This document shows, in pieces, positions 6,489 through 14,489 of a DNA stretch of 26,477 nucleotides; position 1 is the first letter of the stretch; every line of letters begins with the position of its first letter. The notes under the pieces are model-generated. The model was given only the letters and a program-made list of their open reading frames with translations, did no database searches and was not told where the DNA came from. Both the position numbers and the translations under genes were made by a program. This DNA is from JBFHQE01 sp041592335 (GTDB lineage Bacteria > Pseudomonadota > Gammaproteobacteria > Thiohalobacterales > Thiohalobacteraceae), in assembly GCA_041592335.1 (NCBI GenBank), contig JBFHQE010000029.1, positions 1 to 26,477 of the forward strand, given 5' to 3'.

Positions 6489-7329
6489 CGAGCCCTCCCT
6501 GGCGGTTGATGCGGCGGTTGGCCAATGCATAGAACCTGAGTAGCAGTCCCATCAGCACAATCAGGGTGATGCTGAGCGCGGCACCGAACGGCCAGTCGCG
6601 CACCACCAGGAACTGGTTCTTGATGATGTTGCCGAGCAACAGGTTCTTGGCGCCGCCCAGCAGGTCGGCGACATAGAACATACCCATCGCGGGCAGAAAC
6701 ACGATCAGCGAACCGGCAATCACACCGGGCATGCTGAGCGGCAGGATCACCTGCATGAAACGCTGCAAGCGTGTCGCGCCCAGATCGCGCGCGGCTTCCA
6801 GCAGGCGGTTATCGAGCTTGCTGAAGGTGGTCACCAGCGGCAGCACCATGAAGGGCAGCAGGATGTAGACCAGGCCGAAGATGACTGCGAACGGCGTGTA
6901 CAGCAATTGCAGCGGCGCATCGATCAGGCCCAGCGAAAGCAGGGTGGAATTGATCAGGCCCTTGGCGCCGAGGATCAGCTTGATCGCATAGGTACGGATC
7001 AGGCTATTGGTCCAGAAAGGCACCATCATCAGAAACAGCAACAGCGCGCGCGGCAATTTGGGCAACCGCGCCAGCGTCCAGGCAAAGGGATAACCTATTA
7101 ACAGGCAAATGCCCGTCGTCAGCAGTGACAGCCAGAACGACTGCCAGAAGGCACTGGCGTAGACCGGTTCCCAGAGCCGGACATAGGATTCCAGCGTGAA
7201 AGGGTAAGAGGCCAGTTGTTGCGTATCGGGACTGAGCAGGCTGGTCAGCAGCACCAGGATATGCGGGGCGAGCACAAACAGCGCCAGCCAGGCGAGGGTG
7301 ACGCCGATTGCCAGTTGGCGAAAGCTCAC
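6472..7329 (-). CDS. potB: Spermidine/putrescine ABC transporter permease PotB
   Basis: Inner-membrane permease of 285 residues, the expected PotB length, with about six transmembrane segments. The EAA loop reads Glu-Ala-Ala-Arg-Asp-Leu-Gly-Ala-Thr from residue 178. The start codon is GTG at 7329-7327, sharing bases with the TGA stop of potA, a standard coupled junction. It pairs with PotC in the membrane. Nothing is missing or broken, and the operon order A-B-C-D is the classic one. Confidence 0.94.
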   Translation of the reverse strand: MSFRQLAIGVTLAWLALFVLAPHILVLLTSLLSPDTQQLASYPFTLESYVRLWEPVYASAFWQSFWLSLLTTGICLLIGYPFAWTLARLPKLPRALLLFLMMVPFWTNSLIRTYAIKLILGAKGLINSTLLSLGLIDAPLQLLYTPFAVIFGLVYILLPFMVLPLVTTFSKLDNRLLEAARDLGATRLQRFMQVILPLSMPGVIAGSLIVFLPAMGMFYVADLLGGAKNLLLGNIIKNQFLVVRDWPFGAALSITLIVLMGLLLRFYALANRRINRQGGLDDNAL

Positions 7330-8426
7330 CAGGATTCCTTCGCTATTACATGTTCCCAGCCGGCCACCCAGTCGACCCAGACGCGCTCGCCAATGCGGTA
7401 GTCGATGTCGGGATCGTCTTCGTTGAAGAATTCGCTGACCAGCAGGTCCTGTCCGCTTTCCAGGCGAATCAGCGAATCCAGTGTCTGGCCGGTGTAATTG
7501 CGCTCCAGTACCGCGCCGACATACCCGCTGCGATCCACCGGTGCATCGGCGATGTATTCCACGCGCAAGTCTTCCGGGCGCAGCAGTACGTGGACTTCAT
7601 CGCCCGCCGCCGCCTGCTGTTCAAAGCGCAAGGTTTTTTCCACGCCGTTCACCTGGGCCAGGTAACGGTATTCCCCCAGGGGGCGCAGAATGGTGGCGGA
7701 AAAAATGTTGATCTCGCCAATGAAACGCGCCACAAACAGGTTGCAGGGTTCTTCGTAGATTTCGCGTGGTGTGCCGATCTGCATGGCGCGGCCCTGGTCC
7801 ATGACCAGCACCCGGTCCGACATGGACAGGGCTTCTTCCTGGTCATGGGTGACGTAAATGAAGGTAATGCCCAGCTTGCGTTGCAATTGCTTGAGTTCGA
7901 TCTGCATCTGGCGCCGCAGCTTGTAATCCAGTGCGCTTAGCGATTCATCGAGCAATAGCACTCGCGGACGGTTAACCACGGCACGCGCAATCGCCACGCG
8001 TTGCTGCTGGCCGCCGGACAGCTGATGTGGCCGACGCTGGGCATAGTCGCTGAGCCGCACGGCGGCAAGCGCCTCGTTGACCCTTGGCGTTATCTCCTCC
8101 CGTGCAATTCCGCTCATGCGCAGACCGAACGCGACATTGTCGAACACGTTCATATGAGGGAACAGGGCATAACTCTGGAACACAGTGTTAACCGGCCGAC
8201 GTTCCGCGGGCAGCGTGGCGATTTCATGACCGGCAAGCCGAATACTGCCGGCATCGGCCTGTTCCAGGCCGGCGATCAAGCGCAACACGGTGCTTTTACC
8301 GCAACCGGAAGGGCCCAGCAGGGTGAAGAACTCGCCATCCTTGATGGTGAGGTCGAAGCCTTTTAGCACTTCCTCTCGATCGAAACGTTTGGTAATACCA
8401 CTGAGGACAAGAATGGAATCAGGCAT
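7326..8426 (-). CDS. potA: Spermidine/putrescine ABC transporter ATPase PotA
   Basis: Protein of 366 residues, first gene of the operon. The ATPase elements are all intact: Walker A Gly-Pro-Ser-Gly-Cys-Gly-Lys-Ser-Thr at 38-46, signature Leu-Ser-Gly-Gly-Gln at 136-140, Walker B Leu-Leu-Leu-Asp-Glu at 157-161, and the switch His at 194. The Ser-Leu-Ser-Ala-Leu-Asp sequence after Walker B is typical of PotA/PotG. Residues from about 240 on form the TOBE regulatory domain. The ATG at 8426 is chosen over one 19 codons upstream since the family alignment begins a few residues after it. The 166 bases between this start and the divergent gene at 8593 must hold the promoter, but no convincing - strand -35/-10 pair is visible. 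Confidence 0.95.
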   Translation of the reverse strand: MPDSILVLSGITKRFDREEVLKGFDLTIKDGEFFTLLGPSGCGKSTVLRLIAGLEQADAGSIRLAGHEIATLPAERRPVNTVFQSYALFPHMNVFDNVAFGLRMSGIAREEITPRVNEALAAVRLSDYAQRRPHQLSGGQQQRVAIARAVVNRPRVLLLDESLSALDYKLRRQMQIELKQLQRKLGITFIYVTHDQEEALSMSDRVLVMDQGRAMQIGTPREIYEEPCNLFVARFIGEINIFSATILRPLGEYRYLAQVNGVEKTLRFEQQAAAGDEVHVLLRPEDLRVEYIADAPVDRSGYVGAVLERNYTGQTLDSLIRLESGQDLLVSEFFNEDDPDIDYRIGERVWVDWVAGWEHVIAKESW

Positions 8427-8527
8427 GGGGAGTCGCGGCCATAGAACTTCCGTGCAATATAACCCGTTAATCGACCCGCGCACAGTATCGGCCGCCGGTT
8501 TTTGAAGCGCGGTTTTTTAAAAAAATA

Positions 8528-8557
8528 TTGCTAGCTAATTTTCACCGAATCCATTAT
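8528..8557 (+). promoter_or_regulatory. Weak candidate promoter of the glycine-rich gene
   Basis: TTGCTA at 8528-8533 and CATTAT at 8552-8557 are separated by 18 bases and lie 36 bases before the ATG at 8593. Directly upstream is a T6A7 tract (about 8514-8526), AT-rich enough to serve as an UP element for either of the divergent genes. Support is by pattern only. Confidence 0.3.
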
Positions 8558-8592
8558 TAAGTGCGCCAATATCGGCCCTTATCGAGGAACAT

Positions 8593-9447
8593 ATGGAAAG
8601 GGTGCTTTGTTCATTCCTGCTGCTGGCGTTCTGCTCCGCGGCAAACGCCCTTGAGCAAGTCAAAATCTTTACCCAAAGTCAGCCCTGGGCGATCCCGGCG
8701 GACGTGCGCGTGATTTACGTGACCCTGTGTGGTGGCGGCAACGGCGGCGCGGGCGGCTACGACAATTATGCCGGTATCGGTGGTGGCGGTGGTGGTGGCG
8801 GCGCATCCAGCACCATTCACGATCGTCCTATTTTTATCGGGGAAAACGGTCCCGGCACGCTGGTTATCCTGGTGGGTGCCGGTGGTGAAGGCGGCGCAGT
8901 GGGTCAACCGGGCAAACCCGGTACATCAAGCCAGGTGCAGGGCAGCGCGATTGCCAACTTCATTGGTATCGCCCAGGGCCAGCATCAGCCGGATAAGCAG
9001 GCACAGCCGGGCACGGCCATGGCCGGTGGCAAGGGCGGTGACGGTTCCACGGTAGGCGGACCAGTCTTTCCCATCGGCGGCGACGGGGCGACGAGCATGC
9101 GTCATGCCGTGGCCGGTCAAAACGATCTTCATCTCAGCTGGTATCAAACCGCCGGTGCCGCCGGTGGTGGCGGAGGCTTCGGTACGCGCGGTGGCGCGGC
9201 CGGGGGGAATTCCGAATCCAGTTCAGTGCCACCGAAAAACGCCTATGGCAGCTCCGGTGGCAGCGGTGGCGCTTCGGCCATGGCCAGGGGCGGCGTCGGT
9301 GGTGATGGCGCGCCGGGCGCCCGTCCACAAAACTTTGGCAGTTATTGCGCGGGTGGCGGCGGTGGCGCGGGAAGCACCGGGATGAGTCGCGCCATGCCGG
9401 GCGGCAAGGGCGGGGATGGCATCGTTATCCTGCGCTGGCAGCAGTAA
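8593..9447 (+). CDS. Secreted glycine-rich protein resembling phage tail-fibre tip domains
   Basis: Protein of 284 residues. A signal peptide covers about 1-19 (ending Ala-Asn-Ala). Then comes a short beta-type lead-in, Trp-Ala-Ile-Pro-Ala-Asp-Val-Arg-Val (32-40) and Tyr-Val-Thr-Leu-Cys-Gly-Gly-Gly, followed by glycine runs at about 47-70, 96-110, 145-166, 187-205, 219-240 and 253-276, including eight consecutive Gly near 63. It ends Gly-Lys-Gly-Gly-Asp-Gly-Ile-Val-Ile-Leu-Arg-Trp. This opening and ending match the glycine-rich domain of phage tail fibres and adhesins, thought to fold as packed polyglycine-II helices. Unlike phage versions it has a signal peptide and no phage neighbours. Ribosome site GAGGA at 8584-8588. 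Role unknown; surface binding or matrix is a guess. Confidence 0.75.
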   Translation: MERVLCSFLLLAFCSAANALEQVKIFTQSQPWAIPADVRVIYVTLCGGGNGGAGGYDNYAGIGGGGGGGGASSTIHDRPIFIGENGPGTLVILVGAGGEGGAVGQPGKPGTSSQVQGSAIANFIGIAQGQHQPDKQAQPGTAMAGGKGGDGSTVGGPVFPIGGDGATSMRHAVAGQNDLHLSWYQTAGAAGGGGGFGTRGGAAGGNSESSSVPPKNAYGSSGGSGGASAMARGGVGGDGAPGARPQNFGSYCAGGGGGAGSTGMSRAMPGGKGGDGIVILRWQQ

Positions 9448-9458
9448 ACACCGCCGCT

Positions 9459-11060
9459 TTAGAGTTTAAATCGCGCCACCACCGATTGCAGTTCGCCAAC
9501 CAGTTTGCCAAGTCCTTCGCCGGTACTGGAAATCTGGGTGGAACCTTCCGCGGTGCGTTCGACGACCTGGCTGATATTGATGATGTTGCGATTGATTTCG
9601 TCGGCAACCGCGCCTTGCTCCTCGGCGGCGCTGGCGATCTGCGTGGTCATGTCATGGATGGTGGAAACCGCATTGTGAATGCTGTCCAGCGAGCGCCCCG
9701 CATGTCCCGCCTGCGCCACGCTGGCATCCGCCTGGCTACGACTTTCATTCATCACCTGGACCGCTTCCCGCGCGCCTTGCTGCAGGTTCTCGATCATCTG
9801 CTGTATTTCACGCGTCGATTCCTGGGTGCGCTGGGCGAGGGTGCGTACTTCATCCGCCACCACGGCAAAACCCCGTCCCTGTTCGCCCGCGCGCGCGGCC
9901 TCGATCGCGGCATTGAGGGCCAGCAGGTTGGTCTGTTCGGCAATATTCTTGATGACGTCCAGCACGGTGCCGATGTTACTGCTTTCGGAGTCGAGCCGAC
10001 TGATGGTATCGCTGCCCTTGCGAATTTCACTGGCCAGTTTTTCTATCATCGTAATCGTTTCGCGAACGACCTTGCCACCTTCGTTCACTTCTTTATCCGC
10101 GTCCGTGGCTGAATCGGCCGCCGCCGCCGTGTTACTGGCGACTTCGTGCACGGTGGCCGTCATCTGGTTCATGGCGGTAGCCACCATTTCCGTTTCGCTG
10201 TATTGCTGCTGCACGTCTCTGTTGGTCTGTTCAACGATGCCATTCATGGTGTCTACGGCCGCGTTGATTTTATGGCCCACCTCGGCAATTTCCTGGACGC
10301 GTCGGCGCAGCTTGCCCTGCATGGATTCAACCGCCTCGGCCAGTTGTCCCACCTCGTCCTTGTTGCCGGTCCGGGGGATTGTGCCTGTCAGATCGTTATC
10401 TGCGATGCGTAATGTTTCTTCCGTGAGCTTGCGCAATGGCATTATCGCGGTCATCAGCAACCAGGTGCCTCCCAGTACGACAGCGCCACCGATAGCAACC
10501 ATCAGGGTGATGAAGAGTTTGGCATTGTGGGATTTTTCCGACGCCTGGTCGAGCAGGTCGGCATTGCGCCTGGCGGCCCGTTGCAACAGTGTTTCAACCT
10601 GGCCGGTGATGAGCTCCGCGGTTTCATCGAAACTGGACATCATCCGGTTGCCGCCCTGGGGGCCCTGGTCGATATAGGTTTGCGCCATGCGTTGTCCAGT
10701 CGCGTAATAGTTGTCCAGGCTGGACACCACCTCTGTGTAGAAAGCGTTCTCGTCGGGATCCAGCGCGGCAAGTGTATCGAGATTGTTTTTTGCATCGCGG
10801 TAATGTTCTTCCGCCTGATCGAAGCCATCGTTAAGCCCGTCCTGGGCGCGCGTGGCGCTGATGTCGGTGAGCCATTGCTGTATCTGCACCACGTTCAGCC
10901 GGAAATCCTGCGCGGCGATATAAAAAGGCGTACCGGTACCCGCTATTTCATCGTTCAGATCAACGATGGTTTGTGTCGATCTCAGGGTTACCGCCAGTAC
11001 GGTTGCAACAGTCACCAGAATGACAACGGACAGTATTTGCGCTTTCCTTATCAGGGTCAT
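9459..11060 (-). CDS. Methyl-accepting chemotaxis protein
   Basis: Receptor of 533 residues. Order: transmembrane helix about 7-25; periplasmic helical sensor about 26-180, probably a four-helix bundle; second helix about 182-206; HAMP about 207-259; long coiled-coil signalling domain to the end. The highly conserved hairpin tip that contacts CheA and CheW is present at about 371-399 (Glu-Gln-Thr-Asn-Leu-Leu-Ala-Leu-Asn then Gly-Glu-Gln-Gly-Arg-Gly-Phe). There is no C-terminal CheR-binding pentapeptide; the protein stops at Phe-Lys-Leu soon after the coiled coil. Ligand unknown. An AGGAAG-type ribosome site lies six bases before the ATG. It follows the GGDEF-EAL gene by 29 bases on the same strand, and converges with the glycine-rich gene, only 11 bases apart. 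Confidence 0.93.
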   Translation of the reverse strand: MTLIRKAQILSVVILVTVATVLAVTLRSTQTIVDLNDEIAGTGTPFYIAAQDFRLNVVQIQQWLTDISATRAQDGLNDGFDQAEEHYRDAKNNLDTLAALDPDENAFYTEVVSSLDNYYATGQRMAQTYIDQGPQGGNRMMSSFDETAELITGQVETLLQRAARRNADLLDQASEKSHNAKLFITLMVAIGGAVVLGGTWLLMTAIMPLRKLTEETLRIADNDLTGTIPRTGNKDEVGQLAEAVESMQGKLRRRVQEIAEVGHKINAAVDTMNGIVEQTNRDVQQQYSETEMVATAMNQMTATVHEVASNTAAAADSATDADKEVNEGGKVVRETITMIEKLASEIRKGSDTISRLDSESSNIGTVLDVIKNIAEQTNLLALNAAIEAARAGEQGRGFAVVADEVRTLAQRTQESTREIQQMIENLQQGAREAVQVMNESRSQADASVAQAGHAGRSLDSIHNAVSTIHDMTTQIASAAEEQGAVADEINRNIINISQVVERTAEGSTQISSTGEGLGKLVGELQSVVARFKL

Positions 11061-11089
11061 GGTTCTTCCTTCTCAACTATTTACAACTA

Positions 11090-12646
11090 TCATCTATCCA
11101 GTGCAGCGGCACCCGGCATTACCTTGAGCTTTTCCCGCATGGACTTCACGCCATGGGCGCTGTCGTGCAGCCATTCCACCAGGTCATTGGCATTGCGCGG
11201 CCGGCTCAGGAAGTAACCCTGGGCCAGGTCGCAACCGAGTTCGTCGAGTAACTCTAGTACATCGCGATCCTGCACGCCTTCGGCAACCACCTGGCGGCCG
11301 ATGTTATGCGCGAGATCGATGATGGAACGCACAATCACCGCGTTGTTCTCGTCTTCGGCCATGTCGGTCACGAAAGATTTATCGATCTTGAGGGTATCCA
11401 CCGGCAGGCGTTTCAGGTAACTCAGCGAGGACATGCCGGTACCGAAGTCATCGATGGCCAGTCTGAAACCCATGCTTGCCAGCTCGTTGAACACCGTCAT
11501 GGCGTGATTCATGTCCGTCATCATGGCGCTTTCGGTCAATTCCAGTTCCATCTGGCTGGCATCGATCTCGGCGATGGCCAGCAGCTTGCGCACCTTGTCG
11601 ATGAAATGCGGCTCATGCAGGTTATGCGGCGAAAGGTTCACGGCGATACTGATATCGATGCCTGCCTGCTGCCATTTCTTGCACTGGTAAACGGCCTCGG
11701 TCAGCACCCAGTCGGTCAGCAGGTTGACCAGTCCGCTCTGTTCCGCCAGCTCAATAAATTCCTCCGGGCCGAGCATGCCGAGCGTCGGGTGAGACCAGCG
11801 CACCAGCGCTTCCGCGCCAACGGTTTTTCCGCTGCGGATATCCACCTTGGGTTGGTAATGCAATAACAGCTGATCCTCGCGAATGGCGGTGCGCAGCTCG
11901 GAGATCAACTGCAGGCGACGCATACTGTGCGGATTGGTGCTTTCTTCGTAAACACAGAATCCCAGCTTGTTGCGCTTGGCTTCGTACATGGCGACATCGG
12001 CGCGTTGCAGCAGGGTTTCGGTGTCTTCGCCATGTCTGGGGAACAGGGCGATACCGATACTGGGCTTGGCCTCGAGTGGCACACCCTCGATAAAAATCTG
12101 CCGCTCGAGGTCTTCCATAATTTGTTGCGCAATCTCAATGGCGTATTGCGTACTGGCATTAGGAATCAGCACGGCGAACTCGTCGCCGCCCAGCCGGGCA
12201 ACGGTGTTTTCCTCGCCCAGCACGGTGACCACCCGGCGGCTTACTTCACGCAGCAACTGGTCGCCGACATGATGGCCGAGCGTGTCGTTCACTTCCTTGA
12301 AGCGATCCAGATCCATAATGAACAGCGCCAGCTGTTCGCCTTCGCGGATAGCGGTATGCAGCGCCTGGTCGATCCGGTCATAGAGCAGGTGGCGGTTGGG
12401 CAGGTCGGTGAGCGCGTCGTGCAGTGCCTGGTGTACCAGTTCGCGATGCTGACGCTGCAACCGTTCGGAAACGACACTGGCGGTCACGAATGCGCCCCAT
12501 ATGGCAAGGGCAAACACGACAATACCGCTTATCAGTAGCCGGAAGGGCAGTGACTCGATAAAGTAACTGGTAACGACGAACAGGGCGATGACCAGGATGG
12601 CACCGGCGAGAAAGGTTCTCAGCAAGCGTTCGCGAATGGATTTCAT
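11090..12646 (-). CDS. Membrane-bound GGDEF-EAL cyclic-di-GMP enzyme
   Basis: Protein of 518 residues. Two membrane helices, about 11-30 and 36-57, are joined by a very short loop, so there is no periplasmic sensor. The GGDEF domain (about 74-232) has an intact Gly-Gly-Asp-Glu-Phe at 153-157. The EAL domain (about 250-495) keeps the residues needed for hydrolysis: Glu-Ala-Leu at 279-281, Asn337, Glu372, Asp399-Asp400 in Asp-Asp-Phe-Gly-Thr-Gly, Lys420, Glu456 and Gln476. Both activities look possible. The inhibitory RxxD site that normally precedes GGDEF is absent, with Gly and Asn in those places, so product inhibition of a cyclase would be lost, or the domain may only bind GTP and activate the EAL. 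It is first in a likely two-gene unit with the chemotaxis receptor. Confidence 0.94.
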   Translation of the reverse strand: MKSIRERLLRTFLAGAILVIALFVVTSYFIESLPFRLLISGIVVFALAIWGAFVTASVVSERLQRQHRELVHQALHDALTDLPNRHLLYDRIDQALHTAIREGEQLALFIMDLDRFKEVNDTLGHHVGDQLLREVSRRVVTVLGEENTVARLGGDEFAVLIPNASTQYAIEIAQQIMEDLERQIFIEGVPLEAKPSIGIALFPRHGEDTETLLQRADVAMYEAKRNKLGFCVYEESTNPHSMRRLQLISELRTAIREDQLLLHYQPKVDIRSGKTVGAEALVRWSHPTLGMLGPEEFIELAEQSGLVNLLTDWVLTEAVYQCKKWQQAGIDISIAVNLSPHNLHEPHFIDKVRKLLAIAEIDASQMELELTESAMMTDMNHAMTVFNELASMGFRLAIDDFGTGMSSLSYLKRLPVDTLKIDKSFVTDMAEDENNAVIVRSIIDLAHNIGRQVVAEGVQDRDVLELLDELGCDLAQGYFLSRPRNANDLVEWLHDSAHGVKSMREKLKVMPGAAALDR

Positions 12647-12710
12647 ATATTGTGATAGCGCCCAAAACGATAAAATCTAAATTTGCCCGAAATTAACACC
12701 TATATCTAAG

Positions 12711-12739
12711 TTGAAGAATCCAGTACAATTCACTGAATT
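12711..12739 (+). promoter_or_regulatory. Candidate promoter of the ten-gene operon
   Basis: TTGAAG at 12711-12716 and TGAATT at 12734-12739 are spaced by 17 bases, ending 20 bases before the ATG at 12760. The 113-base divergent region 12647-12759 is strikingly AT-rich next to its GC-rich flanks, as expected for a promoter region serving both directions. The -10 match is only fair. Confidence 0.35.
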
Positions 12740-12759
12740 TTAAATAAATTATATCTCTT

Positions 12760-13686
12760 ATGCTGACGGCTATTTTCCACAGATTGTTCACCGCCCTGAT
12801 TGGCATAGCCGGTGTTTCCCTGCTGGTGTTCTTTCTGATTCACCTGATTCCCGGCGACCCGGTGGATGTGATGCTGGGCGAGTCCGCTTCGGCGGCCGAC
12901 CGCGCGGCCCTGCGTGAGGCGCTGGGGCTGGATCAGCCGGTGCCGGTGCAGCTGGGCCAGTATCTGTCCGGCCTGGCACAGGGCGACCTCGGCCAGTCGC
13001 TGCATTCGCGTCGTCCCATTACCGAGCTGCTGGCCGAACGCCTGCCAGCCACTGCTGAACTGGCAGTGATTGCACTGGGGATTACGCTGCTCGTTGCCGT
13101 GCCCCTGGGGGTGATGGCCGCCGCGCGGCATCGCACGCTCTGGGACCAGGGTGCCATGACTTTTTCCCTGCTGGGCGTTTCCATTCCTAATTTCTGGCTG
13201 GGTCCCTTGCTGATTCTGCTGTTTTCGGTTGCACTCGGCTGGTTGCCGGTGAGCGGTCGCGATGCGCCCGGTTCGGTCATCCTGCCGGCGTTGACGCTGG
13301 GGCTGTCGCTGGCGGCCGTGTTATCGCGCATGGTGCGCAGCACGCTGCTGGAAGTGCTGCATGAAGATTTCATCCGCACCGCGCGCGCCAAGGGATTAAG
13401 CGAGCGGGGCGTGATGTGGCGCCATGCCTTGCCCAATGCCATGTTGCCGATTATTACCGTGATCGGTCTGCAGCTCGGGACTCTGCTGGCCGGTGCCGTG
13501 ATCACCGAGCAGGTGTTTTCCTGGCCGGGTATTGGCCTGCTGACGATTGAAGCAATCCAGAGCCGCGATTACCCGGTGGTGCAGGCCTGCGTGTTGTTGA
13601 TCGCCTGTACCTACGTGTTCGTCAACATGCTGACCGACATGCTGTATGCCGTCATCGACCCGCGCATTCGCCTGGGTGAAGCCTGA
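12760..13686 (+). CDS. Oligopeptide/dipeptide-type ABC transporter permease (DppB-like)
   Basis: Permease of 308 residues with six transmembrane segments. The N-terminal Leu-Ile-Pro-Gly-Asp-Pro at about 29-34 is diagnostic of the DppB/OppB/GsiC family. The ATPase-docking loop begins near 203 (Asp-Phe-Ile-Arg-Thr-Ala-Arg-Ala-Lys-Gly-Leu). The substrate class is peptides or related small molecules such as nickel complexes or muropeptides; it cannot be told from the permease alone. No ribosome site is obvious before the ATG. It is the first of ten tightly packed genes, and its TGA stop overlaps the ATG of the second permease. No binding protein or ATPase gene is in the window. Confidence 0.92.
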   Translation: MLTAIFHRLFTALIGIAGVSLLVFFLIHLIPGDPVDVMLGESASAADRAALREALGLDQPVPVQLGQYLSGLAQGDLGQSLHSRRPITELLAERLPATAELAVIALGITLLVAVPLGVMAAARHRTLWDQGAMTFSLLGVSIPNFWLGPLLILLFSVALGWLPVSGRDAPGSVILPALTLGLSLAAVLSRMVRSTLLEVLHEDFIRTARAKGLSERGVMWRHALPNAMLPIITVIGLQLGTLLAGAVITEQVFSWPGIGLLTIEAIQSRDYPVVQACVLLIACTYVFVNMLTDMLYAVIDPRIRLGEA

Positions 13687-14489
13687 TGCGCTGGATTCCT
13701 TCCGTACTCATCCTGCTCTGGGCCTTGATGGCGCTGAGCGCGCAGTTGTTGCCGCTCGATCCCGACCGGATCGATCTTGCGGCAATACTGGCATCGCCGA
13801 TCGAAGCCGGTGGCCTGGGTTACGACGACCTGGGCCGCTCGTTGTTCGACCGCCTGTTGATGGGCGCGCACACCTCGTTTCTGGTCGCCATCGGCGTGAT
13901 CACTTTGTCCGCCATCATCGGCACCTGGCTGGGCGCGATGAGTGCGTATCTTGGCGGTACATTCGACGTCATCATCGTGCGCATCATCGATATGTTCCTG
14001 GCGTTTCCCGGCATCCTGCTGGCGATTGCGCTGGCCGGTATTCTCGGTCCCGGCATTGAGAATGTGGTGCTGGCGTTAACCATTGTCGGCTGGGTTGGTT
14101 TTGCACGCCTGGCGCGCGCGCAGGTGCTGTCGCTGAAGCACCGCGATCATGTGCAGGCGGCGGAGGCACTGGGTATCGGCCGTGCCCGTATCCTGTTGCG
14201 GCACCTGATTCCGCTGGCGCTGGCGCCGTTGATTGTGGAAGCCACCTTTGGCGTCGCGTCCATCGTGATCGCCGAGGCGGGACTGTCATTCCTTGGGCTG
14301 GGCGTGCAACCGCCGGAAGCCTCCTGGGGCAGCATGATCCGCGATGGCACCCGTTATCTTCTGGTGGCGCCGCACATGGTGCTGGTGCCGGGGATTGCCA
14401 TGTTTGCGGTGGTGCTGGGTATTAACCTGCTGGGCGATCAACTGCGCGACCGGCTCGATGTGCGCAGCCGCGCGGCGAGGGCGAACTGA
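13686..14489 (+). CDS. Oligopeptide/dipeptide-type ABC transporter permease (DppC-like)
   Basis: Permease of 267 residues, partner of the preceding DppB-like protein. It keeps family landmarks: Asp-Asp-Leu-Gly-Arg-Ser near 47-52 (the usual D-x-L-G-R-D-x region), the docking loop Gln-Ala-Ala-Glu-Ala-Leu-Gly from about 157, and Leu-Ser-Phe-Leu-Gly-Leu-Gly-Val near 200 followed by Pro-Pro-Glu-Ala-Ser-Trp-Gly, highly typical of DppC/OppC. It is a little shorter than E. coli DppC (300), lacking the long cytoplasmic N-terminal extension. ATG overlaps the previous stop, and its own TGA overlaps the ATG of nagZ, so translation of all three is coupled. Confidence 0.92.
   Translation: MRWIPSVLILLWALMALSAQLLPLDPDRIDLAAILASPIEAGGLGYDDLGRSLFDRLLMGAHTSFLVAIGVITLSAIIGTWLGAMSAYLGGTFDVIIVRIIDMFLAFPGILLAIALAGILGPGIENVVLALTIVGWVGFARLARAQVLSLKHRDHVQAAEALGIGRARILLRHLIPLALAPLIVEATFGVASIVIAEAGLSFLGLGVQPPEASWGSMIRDGTRYLLVAPHMVLVPGIAMFAVVLGINLLGDQLRDRLDVRSRAARAN

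Noticed and set aside
8729..9385. Alternative frames in the glycine-rich gene, possibly an overlapping Ala/Arg-rich gene
   Set aside because: The frames arise from GGC/GGT-rich codons read out of phase; the signal peptide, ribosome site and phage-tip architecture support only the glycine frame.
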